48,112 nt of DNA from Bacteroidetes bacterium HGW-Bacteroidetes-3 (lineage in GTDB: Bacteria > Bacteroidota > Bacteroidia > Flavobacteriales > Flavobacteriaceae): positions 1 to 48,112 of the forward strand of contig PHDE01000005.1 in the NCBI GenBank assembly GCA_002842505.1, in the 5' to 3' direction. The notes under the pieces were generated by a model. The model worked only from the letters and a program-made list of their open reading frames with translations, had not been told where the DNA came from and did no database searches. Every line of letters begins with the position of its first letter. Positions within the stretch are counted from its first letter, which is position 1. A program made the translations under genes and the position numbers. Shown here in pieces: positions 21,396-29,758 of the stretch.

Positions 21396-21422
21396 CCAAA
21401 CATTGTTTGGAATACAAATATA
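21396..21422 (-). promoter_or_regulatory. pyrR promoter with adjacent 15-bp palindrome
   Basis: A minus-strand TATATTTG -7 box (21415-21422) is followed at once by CCAAACATTGTTTGG (21396-21410), a perfect palindrome of 7-bp arms around one base. The palindrome covers the expected start site, a good position for a repressor or a short leader hairpin. Confidence 0.55.
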
Positions 21423-21522
21423 AAGCATTTTGTTAATTAATTTGTTAAAAACATTTATAAGTTATTTTTAATATCTTACTTTGTTCCCGTAATTTTAATG
21501 TAGCACTAAATAGGTCAATTTT

Positions 21523-22911
21523 ATGATGGATTTTACTCCAAAAGAAAATAACATATCGCTTTCAAAATTTGAATCAATGCTAAAAACCAATAGTGTTTAT
21601 TTCTTCGATTCAATTGAATTTGAGGAAATTGTACATTATTATTTAGATTCCGGCAAAAATTCTTTAGCGAAAAAGGCAATTAATTTAGGGCTAAAGCAAC
21701 ATCCCAATTCTGTGATGTTAAAGTTACTGCAAGCTGAATTGTTGATTTTTGACGAAGAGTACGAGAAGGCGACGGTGTTGTTAAAAGAATTGCAAGCCTT
21801 AGAACCGGCAAATGATGAAATTTATGTGCAGCAGGCAAGTATATTTTCAAAAAAGGACAATCATTTTAAAGCAATAGTCTTGCTAAAAGTTGCCTTGACA
21901 TTTACTGATGATGAAGCAGATATTTATTCATTGTTGGGGATGGAATATTTATATTTGGATGATTTTGACGAAGCGTTGCTGAATTTTTCGAAATGTTTGG
22001 AAGCCGATGTTGAAGATTACTCCGCACTTTACAACGTAATTTATTGCTTTGATATGCAAAATAAGCATTTGGAAGCAACAGAATATCTAAACAACTACAT
22101 CAATAAAGATCCTTACAATGAAATTGCCTGGCACCAATTGGGCCGCCAATATTTTATTGTGGAAAATTATAATGAAGCTTTGCGCGCTTTTGATTTTGCC
22201 GTTTTGATTGATGAATATTTTGTGGGCGCTTATCTTGAAAAAGCAAAAACTTTGGAAGCGTTAAATCTTTTTGAAGAAGCGATTGAGAATTATAAAATAA
22301 CCATAAAATTAGATGACCCAACATCTTTCGTTTTCTTTAGAATTGGGGAATGTTACGAAAAATTAAAAAAATCTACCTTAGCTTTAAAGTATTATAAAAA
22401 GGCAGTACAGGAAGATCCTCTTTTGGACAAGGGTTGGATTGCCATCACCAATCTTCATATTAAAGGAAAAAAATATGACAAGGCATTGTTTTATTTGAAT
22501 AAAGCCATTGAAATTGATGAGTCAAATTCAATATATTGGCGTAAATATGCTGAAATTAACTTAAAACTTAACTATTTTGAAGAAGCGGTAAGCGCGTTTC
22601 AACAATGTATTTTATTGCAGGATTTAGATTTGGTGATTTGGGTTGGCTTGAGTGATGTTTTGTGCTATTTGGGTGAATATGAAGACGCGTTGACAAATTT
22701 GTTAAAGGCCAAATTATATTTTGACGATTTTGCGGAAATAGAATACAGGCTGGCAAGTTTGTATTTTAAATTTAAGAATTATCCAAAAGGAGCTTTACAT
22801 TTAAAGGAAGGATTTTCAATAGATTTTGAGTATATTTCAATTATTAAGGAGTTATTTCCTGAAGTTTATAAACTGCAAAAAGTAAAGGATATAATAAGCC
22901 AATACAAATAA
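21523..22911 (+). CDS. Tetratricopeptide repeat protein
   Basis: Cytoplasmic protein of 462 residues with no signal peptide, made of about ten TPR units across its length. Examples are AKKAINLGLKQHPNSVMLKLLQAELLI, EALLNFSKCLEADVEDYSALYNVIY, ALRAFDFAVLIDEYFVGAYLEKAK and KALFYLNKAIEIDESNSIYWRKYAEI. TPR arrays bind partner proteins; the partner is unknown. The gene is divergent from pyrR and is followed by a 247-bp gap with a tandem duplication before the DUF368 genes. The annotation is firm as to fold only. Confidence 0.92.
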   Translation: MMDFTPKENNISLSKFESMLKTNSVYFFDSIEFEEIVHYYLDSGKNSLAKKAINLGLKQHPNSVMLKLLQAELLIFDEEYEKATVLLKELQALEPANDEIYVQQASIFSKKDNHFKAIVLLKVALTFTDDEADIYSLLGMEYLYLDDFDEALLNFSKCLEADVEDYSALYNVIYCFDMQNKHLEATEYLNNYINKDPYNEIAWHQLGRQYFIVENYNEALRAFDFAVLIDEYFVGAYLEKAKTLEALNLFEEAIENYKITIKLDDPTSFVFFRIGECYEKLKKSTLALKYYKKAVQEDPLLDKGWIAITNLHIKGKKYDKALFYLNKAIEIDESNSIYWRKYAEINLKLNYFEEAVSAFQQCILLQDLDLVIWVGLSDVLCYLGEYEDALTNLLKAKLYFDDFAEIEYRLASLYFKFKNYPKGALHLKEGFSIDFEYISIIKELFPEVYKLQKVKDIISQYK

Positions 22912-22912
22912 A

Positions 22913-23113
22913 TTTCAGCTGTTTATATTTTATTTTTTGTTGGTACAGCTGCTGTTCGCCATTAATCATTTCTGTGTGTATCCAAATTTGTTATGGCTCG
23001 TTTCAGCTGTTTTAATTTTATTTTTTTTGCGGTAACAGCTGCTGCCTGCCTCCGGGTTGGCAGGTAAATTCGCCATTAATAATTTGTTTGTGTTTCAAAA
23101 TTTGAAATGCTCG
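22913..23113 (+). repeat. Tandem intergenic duplication with a hairpin insertion
   Basis: Two diverged copies, 22913-23000 (88 bp) and 23001-23113 (113 bp), both begin TTTCAGCTGTTT and end in GCTCG; the first bases of a third (TTTCATT) follow. They share CAGCTGCTG, TTCGCCATTAAT and CAAAATTTG-like blocks. The second copy carries a 24-bp insertion (23045-23068) whose CCTGCC and GGCAGG ends pair. Confidence 0.85.
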
Positions 23114-23129
23114 TTTCATTATAAAATGT

Positions 23130-23137
23130 TACATTTG
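23130..23137 (+). promoter_or_regulatory. TACATTTG -7 box before the DUF368 operon
   Basis: Exact TAnnTTTG match 22 bp before the ATG at 23159 and just after the tandem duplication. A TTTG at 23101-23104, inside the second repeat unit, is a possible though rather distant -33 element. Confidence 0.5.
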
Positions 23138-23158
23138 CCTAATAATCATTAGCGACAA

Positions 23159-24091
23159 ATGCAACAAAGAAATTTTAGCCATTACATCATTATTTTTCTA
23201 AAGGGAATTGCGATGGGTGCCGCTGATGTGGTTCCGGGTGTTTCTGGCGGAACAATTGCTTTTATATCAGGAATTTACGAAGAATTGCTTTCTTCAATTA
23301 GCGGAATAAATATTGCGAATTTAAAATTACTGAAAAAGGAAGGTTTTAAAGCTGCCTGGAAAGCCCTTAACGGCAATTTTCTGTTGGCTTTATTGTCGGG
23401 TATTTTTATAAGCATCATTTCATTGGCGAAACTTATTTTGTGGTTGTTGGAAAACAAGCCAATTTTAGTCTGGTCTTTCTTTTTTGGCTTGGTATTGGCA
23501 AGTATTTTATATGTAGCCAAACAACTTACAAAATGGAATGCCATCACCATCATTCTATTGATTTTAGGCGCTATCGCAGCCTATTATATCACAACCTTAC
23601 AACCTGCTATTTCGGAAAGTTCTTCGCTTTTATTTTTCTTTTTTGCCGGGGCACTTGCTATTTGTGCTATGATTTTGCCGGGTATTTCCGGCTCTTTTAT
23701 TTTGGTGCTTTTGGGCGCCTACAAACCTGTTTTGGATGCCATCCATACTAAAGACATCAAATTACTTGGTGTTGTGGCTTTTGGTGCTGTAGTTGGATTA
23801 TTGTCGTTTTCAAAAGTGTTGAGGTGGCTATTTGATCATCATAAAAATTATACTTTGGCAGTATTAACGGGTTTTATTTTGGGCTCGTTAAACAAAATAT
23901 GGCCTTGGAAAGAAACGCTCACTTGGCGTTTAAATTCCCACGGCGTAAAAGTTCCTTTTAATGAACAAAGTGTTTCCCCATTTTCTTATGATGGAGATCC
24001 ACAATTAATGATGGCCATCATTTTGGCAATTATTGGTTTTGCTGTGATTATATTACTGGAAAAATTAGCCAATATTTCAAATAAAGAATAA
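23159..24091 (+). CDS. DUF368 polyprenyl-phosphate transporter, copy 1
   Basis: Inner-membrane protein of 310 residues with about eight hydrophobic segments. DUF368 (PopT) proteins carry undecaprenyl phosphate back across the inner membrane for cell-envelope synthesis. Both inverted motifs of the family are visible: KGIAMGAADVVPGVSGGTIAFISGIYEELL near the N-terminus and CAMILPGISGSFILVLLGAYKPVL in the middle, as is the late GFILGSLNKIWPW. It is followed 3 bp later by a second DUF368 gene. The start is ATG at 23159, with a consensus -7 box just upstream. Confidence 0.93.
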   Translation: MQQRNFSHYIIIFLKGIAMGAADVVPGVSGGTIAFISGIYEELLSSISGINIANLKLLKKEGFKAAWKALNGNFLLALLSGIFISIISLAKLILWLLENKPILVWSFFFGLVLASILYVAKQLTKWNAITIILLILGAIAAYYITTLQPAISESSSLLFFFFAGALAICAMILPGISGSFILVLLGAYKPVLDAIHTKDIKLLGVVAFGAVVGLLSFSKVLRWLFDHHKNYTLAVLTGFILGSLNKIWPWKETLTWRLNSHGVKVPFNEQSVSPFSYDGDPQLMMAIILAIIGFAVIILLEKLANISNKE

Positions 24092-24094
24092 TTT

Positions 24095-25117
24095 ATGGCC
24101 AGAAATCGCAACTTTGTGGATATGTTTTTCCTTTTTATAAAAGGACTTTCCATGGGAGCTGCAAATAAAGTTCCCGGAGTCTCTGGTGGTATGGTTTCTT
24201 TTGTGCTCGGTTTTTATGAAGAATTGATTTATTCACTTCGAAAAATAAATTACAAGGCTTTTTTGTTGCTTTATAATAGGCGTTTTAAAAGTTTTTATTA
24301 TTATGTAAACGGAACTTTTTTATTGCTTGTTATGGGCGGAAGCGTTTTTAGTTATTTCAGCGTCTCATTGCTGTTGGACTATTTGTTAAGGCATCATGAA
24401 CTGTATGTTTGGAGTTCCTTTTTCGGGATGATTATTGGTTCAATTTATTATATTTCAAAAGATTTTAACGATTGGAAAAAAAGCAATATCATTTCTATGG
24501 GTGTAGGAATTGCCATAGGTGTCGCCATTAGTTTTATGAATCCCGCCAAGGAAAACGATAACTTGTGGTTTGTGTTTTTCTGCGGAATAATTGGCGTTAC
24601 AGGTATGACCTTGCCCGGACTTTCAGGATCATTTATCCTAATTTTAATGGGAAATTATGTGTTGTTGCTGGTTGATTCAGTAACAATGCTTTACAAAACT
24701 TTTATTGAAATTTTTTCTGGTGATTTTAGTTTTATAGACAGTGCCGAACGCATAAGATATCTTAAAATTATTGCGGTTTTTTCTGGCGGCTCCGCTTTTG
24801 GATTGGTGGTAACTTCCCATATTTTAGGCTATGTGCTGAAACGTTGGCACCAAATAGTAACGGCCATAATTATAGGTTTTATAACAGGTTCTTTAGGCAT
24901 TGTTTGGCCTTGGAAAAAAGTGGTTTATAAAATTGTGAATGGTGAAATGCTATTCGACATTAATGGGGATAAAGTGATTGAAAATTACAAAAGGTATTTT
25001 CCTGATTTTTCGCAACAGGAAACCTGGATAGCCATTTTCTTTATATTTTTTGGTGCCGCCCTTGTTTTCCTAATCGATAAATATGGATCTGAACATAAAG
25101 AATATAACAATGAATAA
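24095..25117 (+). CDS. DUF368 polyprenyl-phosphate transporter, copy 2
   Basis: Second DUF368 membrane protein, 340 residues, with the same motifs as the gene before it: KGLSMGAANKVPGVSGGMVSFVLGFYEELI, TGMTLPGLSGSFILILMGNYVLLL, and GFITGSLGIVWPWKK. It replaces the first copy's AADVVPG with AANKVPG and carries a longer segment before the second transmembrane block, so the two have diverged, perhaps towards different lipid carriers or as a heterodimer. Its 3' end overlaps aroE by 8 bp. The role in lipid-carrier recycling follows from the family. Confidence 0.92.
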   Translation: MARNRNFVDMFFLFIKGLSMGAANKVPGVSGGMVSFVLGFYEELIYSLRKINYKAFLLLYNRRFKSFYYYVNGTFLLLVMGGSVFSYFSVSLLLDYLLRHHELYVWSSFFGMIIGSIYYISKDFNDWKKSNIISMGVGIAIGVAISFMNPAKENDNLWFVFFCGIIGVTGMTLPGLSGSFILILMGNYVLLLVDSVTMLYKTFIEIFSGDFSFIDSAERIRYLKIIAVFSGGSAFGLVVTSHILGYVLKRWHQIVTAIIIGFITGSLGIVWPWKKVVYKIVNGEMLFDINGDKVIENYKRYFPDFSQQETWIAIFFIFFGAALVFLIDKYGSEHKEYNNE

Positions 25118-25856
25118 TCGTATCAAATTTGGCATTATTGGAAAAAATATTTCGTACTCTTTTTCCAGAAAATACTTTTTGGAAAAGTTCAAAAAAATGG
25201 GACTGGACAATTATCAATATTACAATTTCGACATTCCTGAAATTGAAGAGTTTCCTTTTTTATTATACCATCGAGAAGATGAGTTTAAAGGATTGAATGT
25301 GACCATTCCATATAAGGAAGCCATCATTAAATATTTAGATGAAGTTGATGATGAGGCGCAAAATATTGGTGCGGTAAATACTGTTAAAATAACTGATGAA
25401 AATAAATTAGTTGGTTATAATACTGATGTGTTCGGTTTTCAAAAATCGATAGAACCTTTGTTAAAAAGCCATCATAAAAAAGCGTTAATTCTGGGTGCCG
25501 GAGGCGCTGCAAAAGCCATTGCATACGTTTTGAAAAAATTGAATATTGACTTCAAATCTGTTTCAAGAATAGAGGCTGAAAACAGGTTTACCTATGAAAT
25601 GTTGGATGCGGAAATTATGAATGACTATACCATAATTGTCAATTGTACGCCAGTTGGCACACATCCAAATATTGAAGATGCCCCAGCTATTCCATATCAA
25701 TATTTATCTGTCAAGCATTTGTTATACGATTTAATTTACAACCCGGCTGAAACCAAATTTTTACAGGAAGGCAAAAAGCATGGCGCAAGTATTAAAAACG
25801 GATTGGAAATGCTTGAATTACAAGCAGAAAAGTCTTGGGAAATATGGAATTCGTAA
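25110..25856 (+). CDS. aroE: Shikimate dehydrogenase
   Basis: Reduces 3-dehydroshikimate to shikimate with NADPH, the fourth step of the chorismate pathway. The 248-residue product has SYSFSRKYF (shikimate binding), NVTIPYKEAI with the catalytic lysine (about 62-70), GAVNTVKIT, YNTDVFGF with the catalytic aspartate, the nucleotide loop LGAGGAAKAIAYVL (about 126-139), NCTPVGTHP and NGLEMLELQAEKSWEIW. I start at the ATG at 25110 (MNNRIKFGIIG), overlapping the DUF368 stop by 8 bp; a start at 25083 would only add nine unconserved residues. It is shorter than E. coli AroE (272), as is usual in Bacteroidota. Confidence 0.96.
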   Translation: MNNRIKFGIIGKNISYSFSRKYFLEKFKKMGLDNYQYYNFDIPEIEEFPFLLYHREDEFKGLNVTIPYKEAIIKYLDEVDDEAQNIGAVNTVKITDENKLVGYNTDVFGFQKSIEPLLKSHHKKALILGAGGAAKAIAYVLKKLNIDFKSVSRIEAENRFTYEMLDAEIMNDYTIIVNCTPVGTHPNIEDAPAIPYQYLSVKHLLYDLIYNPAETKFLQEGKKHGASIKNGLEMLELQAEKSWEIWNS

Positions 25857-25982
25857 AAAGAATTCCCTAAATTTACGCAACTTTTTTATAAAATTTACAT
25901 CTTTTAAAGAAGTAGTTTTTTCAAAAAGGACTATTTTAAAATTATTAATGAATATAATTAAACGAACCTTAAACATTTTTAT

Positions 25983-28112
25983 ATGTTAGACCAAGACAAC
26001 AAATTATCAGTCGAAAAAAGTAATGCAACTCAGAGAGTTTCCGAAATTCAGGAAGAAACCCAAAACGAATTAAATCAGGAAATAGAAATTTTAGCCGATA
26101 AAATTGAAGGTGAAGATGATAGTGAAGTTACTGAAAGCAATGTGGCTCCACAGGTTTCAGAAGAGCAGAAAGAAACGCAAGAAGAATTAAATCCGGAAAT
26201 GGAGATTTCAACAGGTAAAACCGGTAACGAAGCTGATAAGGAAGTTACCGAAAGTATTTCCGTATTGCAAGTTTCTGAAATTAAGGCTGAAGAACAAAAG
26301 GTTGTAAAGCCGGAAAAAAATACTTCAACCAGCAAAGCTGTTGATGAAATGGATAGTGAAATTGCTGAAAGTTCAGAAAATGTTGAGCATAAAACTATTG
26401 AAATGCTTGATTATGCCGACTTTAGCTTGGAAGATTTAGTGGCTGAATTGGGGAAACTTGTTAAAGAAAACAAGGTTCAAAATATTACAAATAACGTCAA
26501 TGCCATTAAACAGGCTTTTCATGTTAAATATGGAGAAATATTAAAAGTTGAAAAAGAAAAATTCTTGGAGCTTGGCGGGAATATTGTTGATTTTCAATAT
26601 AGTAATCCAACAAAATCTACCTATAACAGTATTCTTTATGATTTTAAAATCAAAAGAAATGAGTTTTATGCAAGCCAGGAAAAACAATTAAACGATAATT
26701 TACAGGCTAAACTTGGTTTAATAGAGGAACTTAAGCACTTAATTGATAACGCTGAAGGCGCTACCATGTATAAAATGTTTAAGGATATTCAAAATCGATG
26801 GACTAAAATTGGCCTTATTCCAAGAGTTAAATACAACGATACTTGGAGAACATACCAACATCATGTTGAGCGTTTTTATGATTTACTGCATTTAAGCAAT
26901 GATTTGCGCGACCTTGATTTTAAGCATAATTTGGAAGAAAAACTAAAATTGGTTACAAGGGCTGAAGAGTTGGCGGAATCGGACGACGTAAATGCTGCTT
27001 TTAAAGAATTGCAGGTGTTGCACAAACTTTGGAAAGAAGATGTTGGGCCAATAGCAGCAGAGCAAAGAGATGAGGTTTGGGACCGGTTTAGTGAAGCCAC
27101 CAGAAAAGTGCACGACAAACGCCACGATTTTTTCAAAGACATGAAATCTAAATATGAAGGCAATGTTGAAAAAAAATTGGCCGTTATTGCAGAGATAGAA
27201 GCACTTGATACTTCAAAAAATTTAACGCGAATTGATTGGCAAAAAAGTATTAAGGAATTGGAAGTTTTACGAAATAAATTTTCGGAAATTAAGCAAGTGC
27301 CAAGAGAAAAAAGCGATTTAATTTGGGCTAAATATAAAGAGGCAACCAGAAAATTTAATGTCGATAAAAATAATTACTTTAAACTGGTAAAACACGAACA
27401 TTTAGACAATTTAAATAAAAAGAAATCGCTGATTGATCAAGCGGTAGCCATAAAAGACAGTGAGGATTGGGATACTGCAACTGAAATTATGAAAAAAATT
27501 CAGATGGAATGGAAGAAAATTGGCCATGTTCCCCAAAAATATTCCGATAAACTTTGGAAAGAATTTAAAGATGCCTGCAATCATTATTTTGACAGGTTTC
27601 ATCAGCAACAAGATGCAGGAACTAAATTGGAGCTGGATGTTTTCAGCAAAAAGAAAGAGCTTTTGGCAGAAATTAAAGAGGCTATTGACAATAAAACTGA
27701 AATTACGATAAATTCGCTTAAGGAATATGTGAAAAAATGGCGTGAGTTGGGAAGAGTGCCACATGAAATGAAGCATATTGAAGTTAAATTTAATAAATTG
27801 CTGGATAAAATTGTTGAAGAAAATTCAATTGATAAGCAAGCTATTGAAATGATTAAGTTTGAAAATTTGGTAAATAGCTATATTGAACAAAAAAATTACA
27901 GAAAATTAGATTCTGAACAGCTCTTTGTCCGACGTAAAATTGACGAAACTTTTAAAGAAATTCAACAATTGGAAAATAACATTGGTTTTATATCAAATGT
28001 TTCCGATGACAATCCTTTAGTGGTCAATGTAAGAAATCAAATCAATGTTTATAAGGATAAATTGGAGGTTTGGAAAGCCAAATTAGACTATTTAAGACAG
28101 TTGGATTATTAA
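25983..28112 (+). CDS. DUF349 repeat protein with acidic repeat N-terminus
   Basis: Cytoplasmic protein of 709 residues. Residues 9-125 are three diverged 39-residue tandem repeats (each with a Q/R-V-S-E core and Glu-rich surroundings), probably disordered. The rest is helical and carries about five DUF349 units, each with the W-K-x-I-G-x-x-P pattern (NRWTKIGLIPRVK, LWKEDVGPI, MEWKKIGHVPQKY, KKWRELGRVPHEM). DUF349 proteins are common downstream of aroE in flavobacteria, and their role is not established. It lies 126 bp after aroE and ends in a strong bidirectional terminator. Confidence 0.92.
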   Translation: MLDQDNKLSVEKSNATQRVSEIQEETQNELNQEIEILADKIEGEDDSEVTESNVAPQVSEEQKETQEELNPEMEISTGKTGNEADKEVTESISVLQVSEIKAEEQKVVKPEKNTSTSKAVDEMDSEIAESSENVEHKTIEMLDYADFSLEDLVAELGKLVKENKVQNITNNVNAIKQAFHVKYGEILKVEKEKFLELGGNIVDFQYSNPTKSTYNSILYDFKIKRNEFYASQEKQLNDNLQAKLGLIEELKHLIDNAEGATMYKMFKDIQNRWTKIGLIPRVKYNDTWRTYQHHVERFYDLLHLSNDLRDLDFKHNLEEKLKLVTRAEELAESDDVNAAFKELQVLHKLWKEDVGPIAAEQRDEVWDRFSEATRKVHDKRHDFFKDMKSKYEGNVEKKLAVIAEIEALDTSKNLTRIDWQKSIKELEVLRNKFSEIKQVPREKSDLIWAKYKEATRKFNVDKNNYFKLVKHEHLDNLNKKKSLIDQAVAIKDSEDWDTATEIMKKIQMEWKKIGHVPQKYSDKLWKEFKDACNHYFDRFHQQQDAGTKLELDVFSKKKELLAEIKEAIDNKTEITINSLKEYVKKWRELGRVPHEMKHIEVKFNKLLDKIVEENSIDKQAIEMIKFENLVNSYIEQKNYRKLDSEQLFVRRKIDETFKEIQQLENNIGFISNVSDDNPLVVNVRNQINVYKDKLEVWKAKLDYLRQLDY

Positions 28113-28146
28113 CTAAAAAAGCCTGCATTTGCAGGCTTTTTTAGTT
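28111..28146. terminator. Bidirectional terminator
   Basis: A perfect 16-bp stem, AACTAAAAAAGCCTGC / GCAGGCTTTTTTAGTT, around ATTT. The A and T runs let it serve the DUF349 gene (whose stop codon overlaps it) on the plus strand, and the operon ending at 28205 on the minus strand. Confidence 0.95.
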
Positions 28147-28204
28147 ATATTATATTCCAAAACAGGAATTGTTGAAAAGATTAAGGCTTAAATCCCAATC
28201 TTTT

Positions 28205-28819
28205 TTATTCAAATTTTAAATCGGCAATTACTTCAATTTTAACCTCACTCCAAGTTTTTGAAATTCCATCGGGTCCAGTATGCATTTCATTGCAAACAAC
28301 ATTTAATGCATCCAGTGCCGGCTGGGCTTCCCAATCATTTAAATCCATTAGGGCCTCAATAGTTACCTTTTGATCCACAATGCCGCAAGAAATTGGCAAT
28401 GGTTTTGAAATGCCATTCATGGTTAAATTTACTGTTCCGGTTGAGTCAGTAAGCATGGCAATGCTTCCCGAAATAAGTTCGGTATTTTTTAAAGTGCCAA
28501 AGAAGAATTTTTTTAATTTGCCGTCTCTAATGGTGTCTTTTGTAAAAAGGCTGCTTATTGGAATGCTAAATTTTAATCCGTTTAAAGCTTCAACTGCTGA
28601 GGCTCCTTTGGGTGCATTTTCAATGGTTACTTCTGTAAATTGACCTTTAACAGGCAGTTTGGCCGTTGTTTTGTAGGCAGTCCAGTTAATTGCAGTTGTT
28701 TTTGCATCTGCTGAATAGGTTTTTTCAATCGGCTTTGCTTCATTTTTTACATTTTCTTTACAAGAACTAAAAAATGTAGCTGTTAGAACTAAGGCGGATA
28801 ATAGATAGATTTTTTTCAT
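28205..28819 (-). CDS. YceI-family lipoprotein
   Basis: Exported lipoprotein of 204 residues with lipobox SSC (about Cys20). The YceI domain is a lipocalin-like barrel that in relatives binds isoprenoid or other hydrophobic ligands. Typical pieces are TTAINWTAYKTTAKLPVKGQFTEVTI, LKFSIPISSLFTKDTIRDGKLKKFFFGT, INGTVNLTMNGISKPLPI-like strands and a late ALMDLNDWEAQPALDALN. It is the last gene of the rsfS-to-yceI operon, 4 bp after the acyl-CoA-binding protein gene. The ligand is unknown. Confidence 0.9.
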   Translation of the reverse strand: MKKIYLLSALVLTATFFSSCKENVKNEAKPIEKTYSADAKTTAINWTAYKTTAKLPVKGQFTEVTIENAPKGASAVEALNGLKFSIPISSLFTKDTIRDGKLKKFFFGTLKNTELISGSIAMLTDSTGTVNLTMNGISKPLPISCGIVDQKVTIEALMDLNDWEAQPALDALNVVCNEMHTGPDGISKTWSEVKIEVIADLKFE

Positions 28820-28823
28820 GATT

Positions 28824-29090
28824 TTAGTAGTTTTTTAAATATTTGTTTACAAGATTAATATACTCTTTTTTTGCTTCATCTTCTGTAAGTTGGCTTAATT
28901 GAAACCAAGCATTTAATTTAAAGGCATTTCTCAATTCTACATTTCCTGATGGTTGTTCATAATTGCTTCCTTTGGTTGCCTGTTTGTAATAGGCATATAA
29001 TTGCAGCATCACATCTGGAGGAAGTTTTATGGTGGTGGTTGATGAAATTTTATAGGCTTCTTTAAATTCTATGTCCAGTTTTTTTTCCAT
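28824..29090 (-). CDS. Acyl-CoA-binding protein
   Basis: Small four-helix protein of 88 residues that binds medium- and long-chain acyl-CoA esters in the cytoplasm. The family signature is clear: LPPDVMLQLYAYYKQATKG (about 22-40) and FKLNAWFQLSQLTEDEAKKEYINLV. Known from eukaryotes and scattered bacteria, it is frequent in flavobacteria. Its place between phosphatidylserine decarboxylase (15-bp gap) and YceI, in an operon with cdsA, suggests a link to phospholipid synthesis. Confidence 0.94.
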   Translation of the reverse strand: MEKKLDIEFKEAYKISSTTTIKLPPDVMLQLYAYYKQATKGSNYEQPSGNVELRNAFKLNAWFQLSQLTEDEAKKEYINLVNKYLKNY

Positions 29091-29105
29091 AGCCTTTTTT
29101 TACAG

Positions 29106-29756
29106 TTAAAGGGTAGCGATTATTTGTTCTCCACCTTTAACTTTATCGTTCAAATTTACTTTAATAACTGCATTTAACGGTAAAAAAACATCAACTCTTG
29201 ACCCAAATTTTATAAAACCGGCATCTGCACCTTGGATAACTTGCATTTGAGGCTCTGCGTAATTTACAATTCGTCTGGCCATAGCACCTGCAATTTGGCG
29301 ATATAATATTTCACCTGAAAGTTTATTATTGATTACAACCGTAGTTCTTTCATTTTCTTCGGAAGCTTTTGGATGCCAGGCAACCAAATATTTTCCTGGA
29401 TGGTATTTGCTGAAAGTTACTTCCCCGCCAATAGGATATCTTGTCACATGAACATTTATCGGAGACATAAATATGGAAACTTGTATTCGTTTTTCTTTGA
29501 AATATTCCTTTTCGAAAACCTCTTCAATAACAACCACTTTGCCGTCAGCAGGCGCAATAATATGCGCATCATCAATAATGGTGAGCCGTTTTGGGTTTCT
29601 GAAAAATTGTAAAATCAATACATAAAAACCCAGCAATAGCAACGATAATAGTTTGTTAAGCCAAATTAATTCCACCAGATAGTCAATAGCTAAGACTCCT
29701 AAGCCAACTATAAAAGTTGCTATCATTATTATTTTAAAACCTTCTTTATGGAACAT
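29106..29756 (-). CDS. psd: Phosphatidylserine decarboxylase family protein
   Basis: Decarboxylates phosphatidylserine to phosphatidylethanolamine using a pyruvoyl group made by self-cleavage. The 216-residue length fits the short archaetidylserine/PsdA type. It has N-terminal membrane helices (about 8-50), then IIAPADGKVVVIEEV, VSIFMSPINVHVTRYPI (conserved His) and the cleavage site FIKFGSRVDVF (Gly-Ser, about 184-185). It starts 2 bp after cdsA, the enzyme that makes the CDP-diacylglycerol precursor, so the two steps are coupled in one operon. Confidence 0.95.
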   Translation of the reverse strand: MFHKEGFKIIMIATFIVGLGVLAIDYLVELIWLNKLLSLLLLGFYVLILQFFRNPKRLTIIDDAHIIAPADGKVVVIEEVFEKEYFKEKRIQVSIFMSPINVHVTRYPIGGEVTFSKYHPGKYLVAWHPKASEENERTTVVINNKLSGEILYRQIAGAMARRIVNYAEPQMQVIQGADAGFIKFGSRVDVFLPLNAVIKVNLNDKVKGGEQIIATL

Positions 29757-29758
29757 AA

